Of a DNA stretch of 64,000 nucleotides, positions 54,289 through 64,000 are shown in pieces (position 1 is the first letter of the stretch; every line of letters starts with the position of its first letter). The notes under the pieces are model-generated. The model saw only the letters and a program-made list of their open reading frames with translations. It searched no databases and was not told the origin of the DNA. The DNA lies in NCBI GenBank assembly GCA_019828595.1, contig JAHQRK010000004.1, positions 1,922,001 to 1,986,000 on the forward strand, read 5' to 3'. The position numbers were made by a program, and so were the translations under genes. This DNA is from Aphanomyces cochlioides. Its lineage: Eukaryota; Oomycota; Saprolegniomycetes; Saprolegniales; Verrucalvaceae.

Positions 54289-54915
54289 ATGGTCAAACCA
54301 ATCTATTTGCTGCTCAGGGCGGGCAATCGACATTTGCAAGAGCAGCTGAGGCTGGTGAGGAACATGGTGGCGGTACCAATTGTGGGCAAGAAATTCCAAG
54401 CCAAGCTAGGTGGGATGGCCAATGAGGCTGTGGCGTCTGAAGTCTCTTCGTTCGCCAAGCGTCAGATGGCCAAGATGGGCTGGACTGAAGGCAAAGGTCT
54501 TGGCAAGAACGAGCAAGGTATGGCGACGCACATCCGAGTGAAGCGACGGGATGAGAACATGGGCGTCGGCGTCGAGTCGAAGGAAAAAGATGATGCGTCA
54601 AATCAGTGGTGGTACAATGTCTACAACAACGTCGCGAACAAAATTGTCGTCGAGGCATTCGACGACGAGAGCGATGCCAAGTCCAAGAAGAAGAAAAAGA
54701 AGAAGGACAAGAAGCGTAAGGTGGATGCTTTGGACGAACCGACTGATGAACAGCTCTTCGCTGCGACTGGCGGCAAACTCTTTGGCCGTCGCGCGTATGG
54801 CTCGTGCAAAGGCAAACTCATGCGTGATGCGATTCAAACGGGAAAAGTAGTCGAAGATGTCGATGGCGACCTCAAGAAGAAGAAAAAGAAGAGCAAGAAG
54901 CACAAGTCCGAGTAG
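54289..54915 (+). CDS. G-patch domain nucleolar-type protein (GPATCH4/PINX1-like)
   Basis: An uninterrupted frame of 208 codons. A G-patch occupies residues about 53-95 (FAKRQMAKMGWTEGKGLGKN, with HIRVKRRDENMGVG after it), followed by NQWWYNVYNNVANKI, as in the GPATCH4 subgroup of RNA-helicase cofactors. Two long lysine tracts (about 139-152 and the C-terminus) are nucleolar-type signals. LFAATGGKLFGRRAYG lies between them. The likely role is activating a DEAH-box helicase in ribosome or snoRNP maturation (family knowledge). The start is uncertain: ATGs at 54289, 54364 and 54415 are all in frame, and the last (MANEAVASEVSSFAKRQ) gives the most family-like N-terminus; a small intron ending near 54409 is also possible. 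Confidence 0.85.
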   Translation: MVKPIYLLLRAGNRHLQEQLRLVRNMVAVPIVGKKFQAKLGGMANEAVASEVSSFAKRQMAKMGWTEGKGLGKNEQGMATHIRVKRRDENMGVGVESKEKDDASNQWWYNVYNNVANKIVVEAFDDESDAKSKKKKKKKDKKRKVDALDEPTDEQLFAATGGKLFGRRAYGSCKGKLMRDAIQTGKVVEDVDGDLKKKKKKSKKHKSE

Positions 54916-55112
54916 GCGAGCTTGACCTTTATTTAAGAGAATCGATTCATGTGAATCCTACGTGAAGGATGTCTTGAGGCCGTCCAAAGACCTGGATATA
55001 ATTTAGTTGCAGGTCGGTTGCAGATCCTCATTCCATTTCACGCCAAGCAGGTAAAGCCATCAAATCGTCACTAGCAAGTAACACGGTGACATTCAAAATA
55101 CAAAAGCAGATC

Positions 55113-57182
55113 TCACTGTAGTTTTCGATGCTGATTGTGAACTCGGACGAGGTAAAACTCTTCTTCGAATGTAACCTACACAGCATTGGGCAAAATTGGG
55201 TTTCAAATTGGTAGACGACGTACAAAATCGCCAACTTCAGCGTGTGTGAGGGCAATGCTTTCTTTTACTTTCTTCGTTACCGTCGCGAGTGAAATGAGCC
55301 GGTCCTTGATATCGAGCAGGACCTAAAGCCAAGTTCATATCGCAGCTGTGACGAAGTATCAATTACTGTTTGCCTGAGCTCGTTGCCATTTTTGAAGTGT
55401 TTCTTCAATTGATCCATGACGAGCTCTCTTTCTTGGATCCAAATTGCACTCACTTCCCATAATGTCACTGAATCCGCAAGACGATGGGCATGGTCTGGAT
55501 GGCTGTACTTGAGTGCCAAGTCCAGCCGGAGAGTCGGTGGAACGAGTAAACCTCTCCAAACATTTTCAAATCGAACACTAGAATATGGTGATGCGAGTAA
55601 TCAACTTTTGCTTACCTCCAGATTGCGTCAAGTGGAATTGGGTCAAACGGTCGATGATTTACCCGGTCGCACATTTCGTGATACCGCTTCCATAAAGCCA
55701 ATAGTCGACGATCAGACTCGAAATCGTGCAAATTCTCCATAACTTCCCGCCGAGTCATTACTGGGCGGTCTAAATTACTTTTAGGATGATTGCATCGTCA
55801 ATAGTGACCTGCAGATTCGTTAGCCGCTGAAGGTTGCTTGCGTCGAAGGGATGGAGGGGTCAAATGGGGTGGAATTTGAACCTGAAATTGATTTTCTTAC
55901 TGGGCAATGACTGAATCAGCATACCATAGCCTCTGGTGAAACGATCGCGCCATCCAGTGAAATAGACATATCATTGAGTGCACATTTGACAGCCATGTCG
56001 ACAAGCTCAGGCACCTTCATTGGTTTGTGCAAAGTGTCCCGAAATTCATGATACGCTTCATTTGTTGTCATGAAGAGTGTCTTGACTTCGCGTAGGAGAA
56101 GGGAATTGTCTTTCTCTGCAAATTGAGGGTCTAGCACCATGTCTGTGACATTACGAGCAACAGACTTCTCTCGTCGAATGGCCATGGCGTGGAGAGCTGA
56201 CGAAAGCGTATCACGCTCTTTCGGACATGCCCGTGCGTAGTAGCAAGACTACACTTCTTTTTAGAACACCGCCAAAGCCGGCGTACCATTTGGATATCGT
56301 CAAGCTCGATGGGTTCAAAAGTATGTCGGGCATCCATCGGCTTGCCGTGCTCTGCTTGCACTGCGTCCCAGACTTCTCGAGGCATGACATAGTCGTCAAA
56401 TATGCTGTGTTGGTGGGGAAGTGCAGGGCAATTCTCACGCATCAGGTAACGAGGTTTGGTTGCTGCATGATAAAGTTATAGTAGAGACACCTTGGCTCAT
56501 CCATCTACCTCGTTTTTCACCATTTCGTTTTGGCAAAGGTGATGTAATATCGAGAGTTGCTTCAGCAAGGATAGGACGATCTCGAAACCGAGTCACTGAT
56601 GGCTCCTCATCATCAATGATTGATTCTAGAAGGTCTCGCAAAGTTGCTGTGGGGCGTGGCAACATCACAAATAAGGGCTCTTTTGATGTAGCAAGCGGCT
56701 TGTGGGGCGCAGTTTTCATGTGAAATGTTCGCGACGACACTGAGACAGCGCCACGATGATGCAGGCGAGTTTTTTCTGCGGCTGGTGGAGTCGACGGAAA
56801 TATGGCGTTTGGTGAGGAAGCTCGAAGCATCGCTGCTGGACTTGTATGAGTTATGCGCTCAGGCTTAAGATCGTTCGCAAAGTCAAAAGACATGGACACA
56901 AAGGAGAGACCACCATCTGGACACGACGAAGAGTCCTTGAGCTACATTTAGTTGTAAACATGAGATGCAGGTATATGTTACCCTTTCGAGGATCGTTGGC
57001 ACATCAATCTTACGGTTCACTTCGACGAGGAGTTGCCCGTGAAGTCTCGTAACGTTTGCCGCATTATGAATGATGCTGTACGCGTTCAGCACGTTCATTT
57101 GTTTCATCAATCGAACATAAATCTTTGACATTTCGTGAATGAGAGCGTCTCGCAGTGGCTGGTTCCAAGCGCTACGCGCCAT
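55113..57182 (-). CDS. Unknown conserved-looking helical protein, nine exons
   Basis: Nine exons (57182-56982, 56941-56509, 56462-56287, 56248-55925, 55881-55809, 55769-55616, 55577-55367, 55322-55224, 55175-55113) join in frame to 577 residues; introns are 38-48 nt. I do not recognise the family. The N-terminal 65 residues are helical (ALIHEMSKIYVRLMKQMNVL). Residues about 90-215 are proline- and serine-rich and probably disordered. The rest is helical and charged, with ENLHDFESDRRLLALWKRYH, RPFDPIPLDAIW and ERELVMDQLKKHFKN. No membrane segment or signal is seen. The style recalls coiled-coil ciliary proteins such as CCDC87, but this is only a hint. Nine consistent junctions make the gene real even though its role is open. 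Confidence 0.7.
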
Positions 57183-57298
57183 TACTCAGGTATCGGAGAG
57201 CTCCATCATTACCTGTTGTGTTCACGACACAGTGACGTGTTGTTGACGTCAATTCGAGTCCATGGAAAAAGCGTGGGAATCTAAAGATCTATAAGGCT

Positions 57299-57712
57299 TC
57301 ATTCCAAGGACACCACAACCTGCATGATTGCATCAGCGATCTGTTTCCGGCGCATTTCCGCCGTCGCATGGTCAGTTTCATGCTTCCTTCGCTCCGCCGC
57401 AACGTTCATGCAAGATTGCGCGTTACTGTCGACCTCAGCCGTTTCAGATACGAAAAAGTACACCAATTTGCACTTTAACTGAGGACGACAATTAATTGAC
57501 AGCTTGAGTTCTTTTTTGCCTTGTCCATCAATGATCACTCGTCCAAGATGTGATCAACCAATACTTACCCGACTAATCCAGCTTACTTGAGCATCAGCGA
57601 TCCATTCGCAATCTATTTTTTAGTTCGTTGTCAACACACTTCCATCTGGAGTTCAGTACCATTCGCAACCTTTAAAATGTCCTTTCCATGATGGGACACC
57701 CGGTACTTCCAT
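57299..57712 (-). CDS. Tentative small gene, structure unresolved
   Basis: An open frame at 57299-57535 codes for about 79 residues ending IADAIMQVVVSLE, with a beta-rich part (KKELKLSINCRPQLKCKLVY) and a charged helix. Upstream, VPGVPSWKGHFK and DCEWIADAQVSWI can be joined across an intron of about 57 nt. The junction to the last exon does not resolve cleanly: the best in-frame choice uses a poor GTCGGG donor, and a longer intron to the CAG near 57482 is possible. Coding sense also continues upstream of the ATG at 57712 (HELEHDAIKKMEVP), so the true start may be further right. I do not recognise the protein. It could be a small gene or a decaying one. Confidence 0.35.
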
Positions 57713-58086
57713 CTTCTTGATCGCATCATGTTCCAATTCATGCGTGAATGCCTAGATCATTCTTCCTTTCGCCATGAAGCCCCCTCGTCTCGAGCGCAGT
57801 GTCTGCTTTCCCCTGGAATGGGCTGAGGATTCTCGCGCACTTTTCAACCTCCGTCAATCTTAAAATGCGATCTTCTTGGTTTCACCCGATAAAGTACGAC
57901 GTCTACTAGATTCGAGATGTGGAAGGTCCAATTAAATACAACAATCAAGACAAAATTCAATAAAGTGCGCGCTGAACTGCCCTATTCGCTCCCCTCCACC
58001 AAATTCTAATTGTTTGATTGGCCAAATTTGGACTTTCTGCACCTTGTCGGTCATTGAAGCATTTCGTGACTCGAAGACGAACGACG
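57713..58086. promoter_or_regulatory. Upstream region of the mitochondrial RNA polymerase gene
   Basis: It probably contains the 5' part of the tentative minus-strand gene and the promoter of the RNA polymerase gene. TTGATTGGCCAAA at 58015-58027 is a CCAAT box inside a short palindrome, about 65 bp before the ATG. No TATCCGGATA element is present. Confidence 0.4.
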
Positions 58087-61000
58087 ATGCAGAGTGTGTT
58101 CCGACGGTGGTTGAGTCACCCGTCGGCGACAAGAAGGGTGTCAAAACTCCCTCGATGGCAACAACATGCACTATCTGCTCGTGCCAACCAAACTCAGATT
58201 AGACACAAGGCGTCCGTTCCGGCGGCCTTGCACCAATTGCAAGACGACGACGACGAGTACGATAGTGACGACGACTTTCGAGGCGTGAAAAAAGCCGATT
58301 GGTATGAACGCGCTCTGTCATTGAAACCAGAAGATCGTCGAGTAAAGTTTCCCGTGAAACGATCGAACGCCGATCGCCCTGCAGTTATTGATACCCCACC
58401 AACCATTGAAGTGGGACCCGAGTATTCGCTGAATTTGGACTTCTACGATAATGTGTCCTCGAAGAAGCACGTGCCCGCGCGATTAGGTGACATGACAAAG
58501 GAAGAAGTGGATGCGTGGCTAGAAGGGTTTGAGATTCCCGAAGAAGCAGCAAAGCTGAACAAGACGCCAGAAGAAATCAGACATTTGTATGCGAAACAGT
58601 TGCGGCTTGAACAGGCAACGTACATGCTCTCCGTTGAGAAACACAGGGATACAACTCGAAGCGTCGTAAGCCTCCAAAAAGCTTCTGACCTCAAGGGCAC
58701 TCATGGATACATTCGCAAGTGGGTCAACCCTGTGAGCAATAGCATTACCAGCGCCAAGGAGAAGTTTGCAGATCTTGACGACAATGAGAGGAAGGACGAT
58801 CAAAAAGTTTGGGGTCCCATCTTGTTCCTGCTAGACCCTGATGAGTATGCCATTATCACAGCGACGAACACCCTCAATCACGTCTTAATGGAAGCGGATG
58901 GAGTGAAGTTTGTCAAGCTTACTCTGGCCATCGGCAAGGAAGTCCAAGATGCTCTCGTTCTTAAACGTAAACACTTCGAAGAGTTGGCTAAAATATGCAA
59001 GAAGGACAAGTACGAAGAGGAACGTAAATATGCACAAGAGCTCGTTGCTTGGGAAGAAGCGATGGAAGAATGGAAACAAGGAAATGAAGCCTTCAAGCTT
59101 GCGAAAATGAACGATGACTCAAGCAAATACTCAGTTCCAAAACCTCAAAAGCCTAAAAAGCCGTCATCGAACAAGGAAGCTGAATATTGGAAAAACATCA
59201 AGTACAGAATTGAGTCCATTGCCCAATTTCAAGCCGCGAAGAAATATTTTGATGATGCTGGATCGTGGAGCAAGGAAGACCAAGTCAAAGTTGGGTCCAA
59301 GTTGGTTGAATTGTTGATAGAAAATGCACATGCTGATGAACTCGATGGGAACTCTGAAACATATGACGTGGAGCATCCAATGTCTCATCTCGCCGAAGCC
59401 CCTCCCCAGAGCAAAATGCGTCCGAAAGCGTTTGTTCACGCCAAGGAATACATTAATGGTCGCAACTACGGGTTTATTCGATGCACTGACGTTATGTACG
59501 ACAAGATCATGAAAGGCGAAATGTTTTTACCTTGGTGCGCTCGATACTTGCCAATGATTGTACCTCCCAAGCCATGGACAGGCATTTCAAATGGAGGCTA
59601 CCTTACTCTCCCGACGAAAATCATGCGTCACCGCGACTCCAAGTGGCAAATGGAATGTGTCTCTCGTGGTGACATTGATGGTGTCATCCGATCGCTCAAC
59701 TACCTTGCAGATATTCCGTGGGTGATTAACTCTGAGGTGCTCAATGTCGTCATGGAATTGTGGAAGCGTGGTGGGGACTTTGGCGATTTGCCTCCTCGAG
59801 CTGACATGCCTATGCCTGAGATGCCACAAATGGAGCAATACATGGAGATTCTCGATCCTGTTGAACGCGAAGAAAAATTTGAAGCCGACATGGAAACTTA
59901 CAAGAAGATGTGCAAGAAGGTATGAGTGACTTTCATGCCAGTCGCGTCATAATCAAGCCCTTCCTCGTCAATCGATCGAGGCAAGGGTTCAAACTGCACG
60001 CTAGAGTAGTTGGACGACATTCACGGATGGCGATTGCAATTTGTGCATCACTGTCTTCTTTGTCGTCCTACATGTTTTCATACCTTCGAACATCATGCTG
60101 ACTTCGAATGACTAGGTCGAGAAGAAGAATCGCGAATATAACTCACTTCGATGTGACACTGTGTACAAGTTGCAAGTTGCTCAGGAGTTCCAGCACGAGG
60201 ATGCCATCTACTTCCCGTACAATATGGATTTCCGTGGACGTGTGTACCCAATCCCTCCCAACTTGAACCACTTGGGCAGTGACATGTCGCGAGCGCTCCT
60301 CATTTTTAAGAACAAGAAGCCTCTTGGAGTTGATGGCCTGTACTGGCTCAAGGTGCATTTGGCTGGGTTGTATGGCATCGACAAGTGCTCATTTGACGAC
60401 CGTGTAAAATTTGTTGACGAACACATGCCTCAAATTATGGCCTGTGCTGCGCATCCACTCGCCGATGACGAAGATAGTCGCTGGTGGCAAGAAGCCGAAG
60501 CCCCATTTTTAACTTTGGGGGTCATCTTCGAGTTGGCTCGTGCTGTGCAATCCCCCAATCCTGAAGAATTCATGAGCAATTTGCCAGTGCACATGGACGG
60601 TTCATGCAATGGTTTGCAGCATTATGCTGCCTTGGGTCGTGACAAGGCTGGTGCTGAACAGGTCAACCTGATTTTGTCGGACAAGCCTCAAGATGTGTAT
60701 TCTGGTGTGGCAGCCCGTGTGATTGAAAAGATCGAGTCCGACTTTGAAATGGAAATGTTGACGTTTGAAGAATGCTTGGCTAAGACACGAGTTGACAAGA
60801 TGTCCAAGTGGCTTGCTCACAAGAAAGTTTGTGCTGAATATGAAGCAAAATGCGCCGAGTACGAAGACGAAGTGGAAAAGAACAACCACATCAAGAAGAT
60901 GCGACAACTTGCACGAGGAAAGAAAGCCAAGGAAGAGCATGAAACATTCAGCAAAGTTAAGCTTCAGAGACTTCGCAAGCCAAAGGAACCTCAATGGTAC

Positions 61001-61819
61001 CATGAGACCGAAGACCAATTCTTCCATCGTGAAGCCAAATACGAACTCGGTCAATTGACCAAGAAGAAAGAATTTTCACGCATGTTGCTGAACCGCATTA
61101 CGCGTAAAGTTGTCAAGCAAACCGTGATGACCTCCGTGTATGGTGTGACTGCCATTGGTGCGCGCAAGCAAATCAATGCCCGTCTTGATGAAGTGTTCTT
61201 GCTCGAAGGAAAGAACATGGATGAAGAATTGGAAGAAACTGTGTACAACGCGTCGAAGTACACATCGGACTTGACGATGCGTAGCATGGGTGACTTGTTT
61301 TCCACTGCTCGTGAAATTATGGAATGGCTGGCCAAGTGCACGGAAATTGTTGCCGAAGATGGCCAAATGATGAGCTGGATTACTCCTTTGGGTCTCCCAG
61401 TTACTCAACCATACCGCAAGAGCCACAAGAAGCAAGTGCGCACGTCGCTCCAGCATGTTATCTTGTCGTTGCCCGAAGCTCAAGAGGTCAACATTGCTCG
61501 CCAAAAGTCTGCTTTCCCTCCCAACTATGTCCACTCGCTCGATTCCACGCACATGATGATGACGGCACTCAAGGTCATTGGTGAAGACAAGCTCGACTTC
61601 GCTGCTGTCCATGACAGTTACTGGACGCATGCTTGCTCTGTGGAGCGCATGAACAGTCGGCTACGCGAAGAATTTGTCGACCTTTACTCGCAGCCACTGC
61701 TCGAGGACTTGCGCGAGCAGCTCATGCTTCGCTTCCCCGATAAAAACTTTCCTGAACTCCCAAAGCCTGGTGAATTGGACCTAAAGGAAGTGCTCAAGAG
61801 TCCCTACTTCTTCAATTAG
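58087..61819 (+). CDS. Mitochondrial DNA-directed RNA polymerase (single-subunit, T7-like)
   Basis: Two exons (58087-59919, 60116-61819) give 1178 residues. It transcribes the mitochondrial genome. The N-terminus is a basic presequence (MQSVFRRWLSHPSATRRVSK). Exon 2 carries the polymerase core: MDFRGRVYPIP, motif A HMDGSCNGLQHYAALGRD (Asp about 771), motif B RKVVKQTVMTSVYGVT (Lys about 942, Tyr about 950) and motif C AAVHDSYWTHA (Asp about 1108). A long charged insert (about 840-920) interrupts the palm/fingers. The C-terminus ends YFFN, with the aromatic end typical of T7-like polymerases. The intron (59920-60115) is 196 nt, the longest in the window. It ends 74 bp from the opposing PX/CRAL-TRIO gene. 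Confidence 0.96.
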
Positions 61820-61893
61820 AACCCCATCCTCTCTATTTAACTTAAACTCTGAATTCTTGTAAATACTTGTCCATCTTCAGTGGCTTTTTCAAG

Positions 61894-63465
61894 CTACGCA
61901 TCTCGAGCATGGATCGATTGCAAGTAGACATCGACGTCGAAAGGATACGTCGCTGTCTGTCCAACATGTTCCATGAGGCGAGTCGTATCCAAAATATCAC
62001 GAATCGGCTCCAGATTTGTCGACTTGACCAGGATCAACTTGCTGCCTACACATCAACATGAAATCTTTTCATGAAGAAAGCACGGACTTACAAGTGACTG
62101 GGTCAAAGAATGGCTTGAGCAAATTGTAGCCTTTCGTCATGTACCATGGCATGTCAAAGAGGATGACTTTGTCGACATGGACTAGGTACTGTGCCTCCAT
62201 CATCTTGACAAATTTCAAAAAAATGCCTTGCTCGGGACCATGCTTGAATGCATACTGCGAGAAATCAATCACGATTGTGCAATGGTGGACGGGCGACGTA
62301 TGCAGCAGCGCACGTTCTGTAGAATTAGAGTGACGTATGGCCAAGGTGGTCCAGCTTACCCATGGTGTACATGGCGTTAACGAGGAAATTCGACTGCGGA
62401 AACGAATTCTCCAAATGGAGTCGAACAATCGCAACTGCATTCATCTTGGCATCCAAAAAATCTGCCACATATATCTTGCCCGTCTGCAATTCATTCTGAA
62501 GCACCGCTCGATCAAAGACGGGTAAAGTAGTCTGTCGCCATCTAAGCACAGCTCGTCAGTCAAAGAAAACTGTTAAATGACATCTTACTCGATGACTTTG
62601 GACACACGGGCTTTAGCCGTCGCAACGTTCCATTCGCAATTTGAAATGTATCTAGATCGTCATGAACGAGGGTGATTTCGAGAGGTCTTTACTTGATGAG
62701 GACAAGACGCCGTGAGCAAAGTTGATCGTGGGGCATATCCGCCCGAAGTTGTTCCAACTTTGTCCTTTCGTCGGTCGTCAATTTTGATAGTTTGGCTTGT
62801 TCTGCCTTCTCATGACGAGCATCGATCGTCGGTGTAGATGGCAAAACAGAAGCGTCTTCTGGAATCTTCCTCAGAGGAGAATGAGCACCAAGAAAGTCGA
62901 TCACGTGTGCATCCTTGGCGAGACGCTCGTCGTCGACCAGATACTGCAAGAACTTTGCCAGGCCTTCAGTTCGTTTGGTCTGGTTGACAAACAACTTAAG
63001 TGATCGTTTTGGAAACTTGGGGATTTTCTTCGAGCGCGTATCGTCATTGACCAAAAGTCTTCCTGTCGCCAAGAGAGCCTTGTACATGTTGCGAAACTCT
63101 TTATAACTTCTGTCAATTGTCCATGCATGGCCTTGAGACGGTTCGACGTGAAGCGTGTAATACAAGCGCTTCGGATTGGGTTCATGTCCTTTTGTCGTCC
63201 CAGCAATCTTAGCACGGCCACCGTGGATCACGAGCTCCTCCCTATACGCTTCCATTGACCTTAAGTTCGAGTCGTCTTTGGAATCGAGCGTTGGATTTGT
63301 AGAACGGGCATGGAGTGCGTACAAAACCAAGGCACAGAGCATCGTGCAAACAAACGGCGAGAGATACGAGTAGATGTATCCATAGGCAACCAGTCCAAGT
63401 ACGCTCCAGTGCCATGGCGCCGCGCCAGTCGCCACGGGAGCCAACTTATCGACGAGCAACGGCAT
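61894..63465 (-). CDS. PX and CRAL-TRIO domain membrane protein
   Basis: Five exons (63465-62693, 62651-62589, 62541-62360, 62316-62092, 62045-61894) join in frame to 464 residues. One or two hydrophobic helices lie near residues 22-55 (SVLGLVAYGYIYSYLSPF, TMLCALVLYALHA). A PX domain follows (about 85-190), with YYTLHV, SYKEFRNMYKALL and IPKFPKRSLKLF, which binds phosphoinositides. A CRAL-TRIO/Sec14 lipid-transfer domain ends the protein (about 255-440): VSKVIEWRQTTLP, TIVIDFSQYAF, VDKVILFDMPWYMTKGYN and LLKPFFDPVT. It probably moves or senses lipids at an endosomal or ER membrane. The start is the first in-frame ATG; codons upstream are open but lack an ATG. Confidence 0.88.
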
Positions 63466-64000
63466 GTGCTCTGCTTGGCGAGATTCCACTTGTGCGCCAC
63501 TTTCCAGAAAGTTGTATGTTTTTTCGATTTGTGCGTTTTTCTGTATTTTGCTGCTTAAAACACGTTTAAAGTCTGATTTAAACGTGGTGGTTTGGATGTC
63601 CAACTGTTTAACGCATTGGATAAAACGTTTGGTCAGACGGTTGAACTGGATCGCATTCGTTGAACGAACAATTCGCACGATCCAAGTCGTGAATCTCGCA
63701 GATTCGCAAAGACTCTCTGTTGCGGGCAATGCGCTACACTCTCTTTTGTATCAATAGCGTGTATATCCACCGAGAAAACGAGAAAAGCATTGAACGCAGG
63801 CAATGTTCAACAAGTATAAAGTCTCACAGGTTTTAATGCAACAATGTTCATGAACACATGGCAACGTGGACGAGCTACATCCTGTCGCTTCGTGGTTGAA
63901 ACGAGCTCAGGCCACGCAAGTTGAATCTGATATACGTAGCTTCGTGAAGCCCATAGATCCGCGCTGTTCATTATATGCTTTGTATTACGAACTGTCTTGG
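63466..64000. other. Upstream region of the PX/CRAL-TRIO gene, to window end
   Basis: This stretch has no supported gene. The minus-strand frame continues open for about 88 codons beyond the ATG at 63465, perhaps part of the 5' UTR or an unseen exon. The word caatgttca occurs twice (near 63803 and 63842). No CCAAT or TATCCGGATA box is seen. Confidence 0.35.

Noticed and set aside
1..64000. tRNA, rRNA or other structured RNA genes
   Set aside because: I looked for tRNA-like A/B boxes and rRNA-like conserved stretches and found none that I could support by eye; a covariance-model scan would be needed to exclude them.

Overview
This window is nuclear DNA from a eukaryote, most likely an oomycete of the Saprolegniales type (inference from gene content; no species marker is present). 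Seventeen protein genes can be followed exon by exon, including one inside a transposon, and one more is tentative. Their 73 introns are all GT-AG, and 71 of them are only 36-61 nt long. An axonemal dynein heavy chain points to a flagellate (zoospore) stage. A START-FYVE-GAF protein, a ferlin and a PX/CRAL-TRIO membrane protein fit a stramenopile, and a Ty1/copia element plus a plant-like mariner are present. Genes are packed closely, and several convergent pairs end 25-100 bp apart.

Layout. 1-5.3 kb is repeat territory: a broken copia pol reading into its 3' LTR, an 80-bp tandem array, and a 912-bp non-autonomous DNA transposon. 5.7-6.8 kb holds an Ldh2-family oxidoreductase that has lost two conserved histidines. 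7.6-13.1 kb is a nine-C2-domain ferlin-like tail-anchored protein. It converges on a minus-strand gene (13.1-15.6 kb) joining a ubiquitin-like domain to two cyclic-nucleotide-binding folds. That gene is head-to-head with a 12-exon, 4191-residue axonemal dynein heavy chain (15.9-29.0 kb). 30.4-33.4 kb holds a DUF1765-like protein and an ES1/ElbB-like protein. 33.5-35.3 kb is an apparently intact mariner-like element with perfect 32-bp TIRs and a spliced transposase. 36.3-39.3 kb is a secreted right-handed beta-helix protein with a 21-bp microexon, followed by a large unknown polytopic membrane protein (39.4-42.6 kb).

From 42.6 to 61.8 kb many of the genes encode mitochondrial proteins: glycine-cleavage T protein, a membrane-anchored EF-hand-like protein, a SERAC1-like hydrolase, two divergent complex I 21-kDa-like paralogues and mitochondrial RNA polymerase. 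They are interleaved with START-FYVE-GAF, ribosomal protein S11, a G-patch protein and an unknown 577-aa protein. The last gene is the PX/CRAL-TRIO protein (61.9-63.5 kb).

The most unusual signal is a palindromic element, core TATCCGGATA, that recurs in the intergenic gaps between about 44 and 54 kb, typically 25-130 bp from a start codon and mostly beside the mitochondrial genes. A second recurring promoter word is an NF-Y-like GCCAATCA box. Gene functions are read from sequence motifs and remembered family features; no database search was possible.
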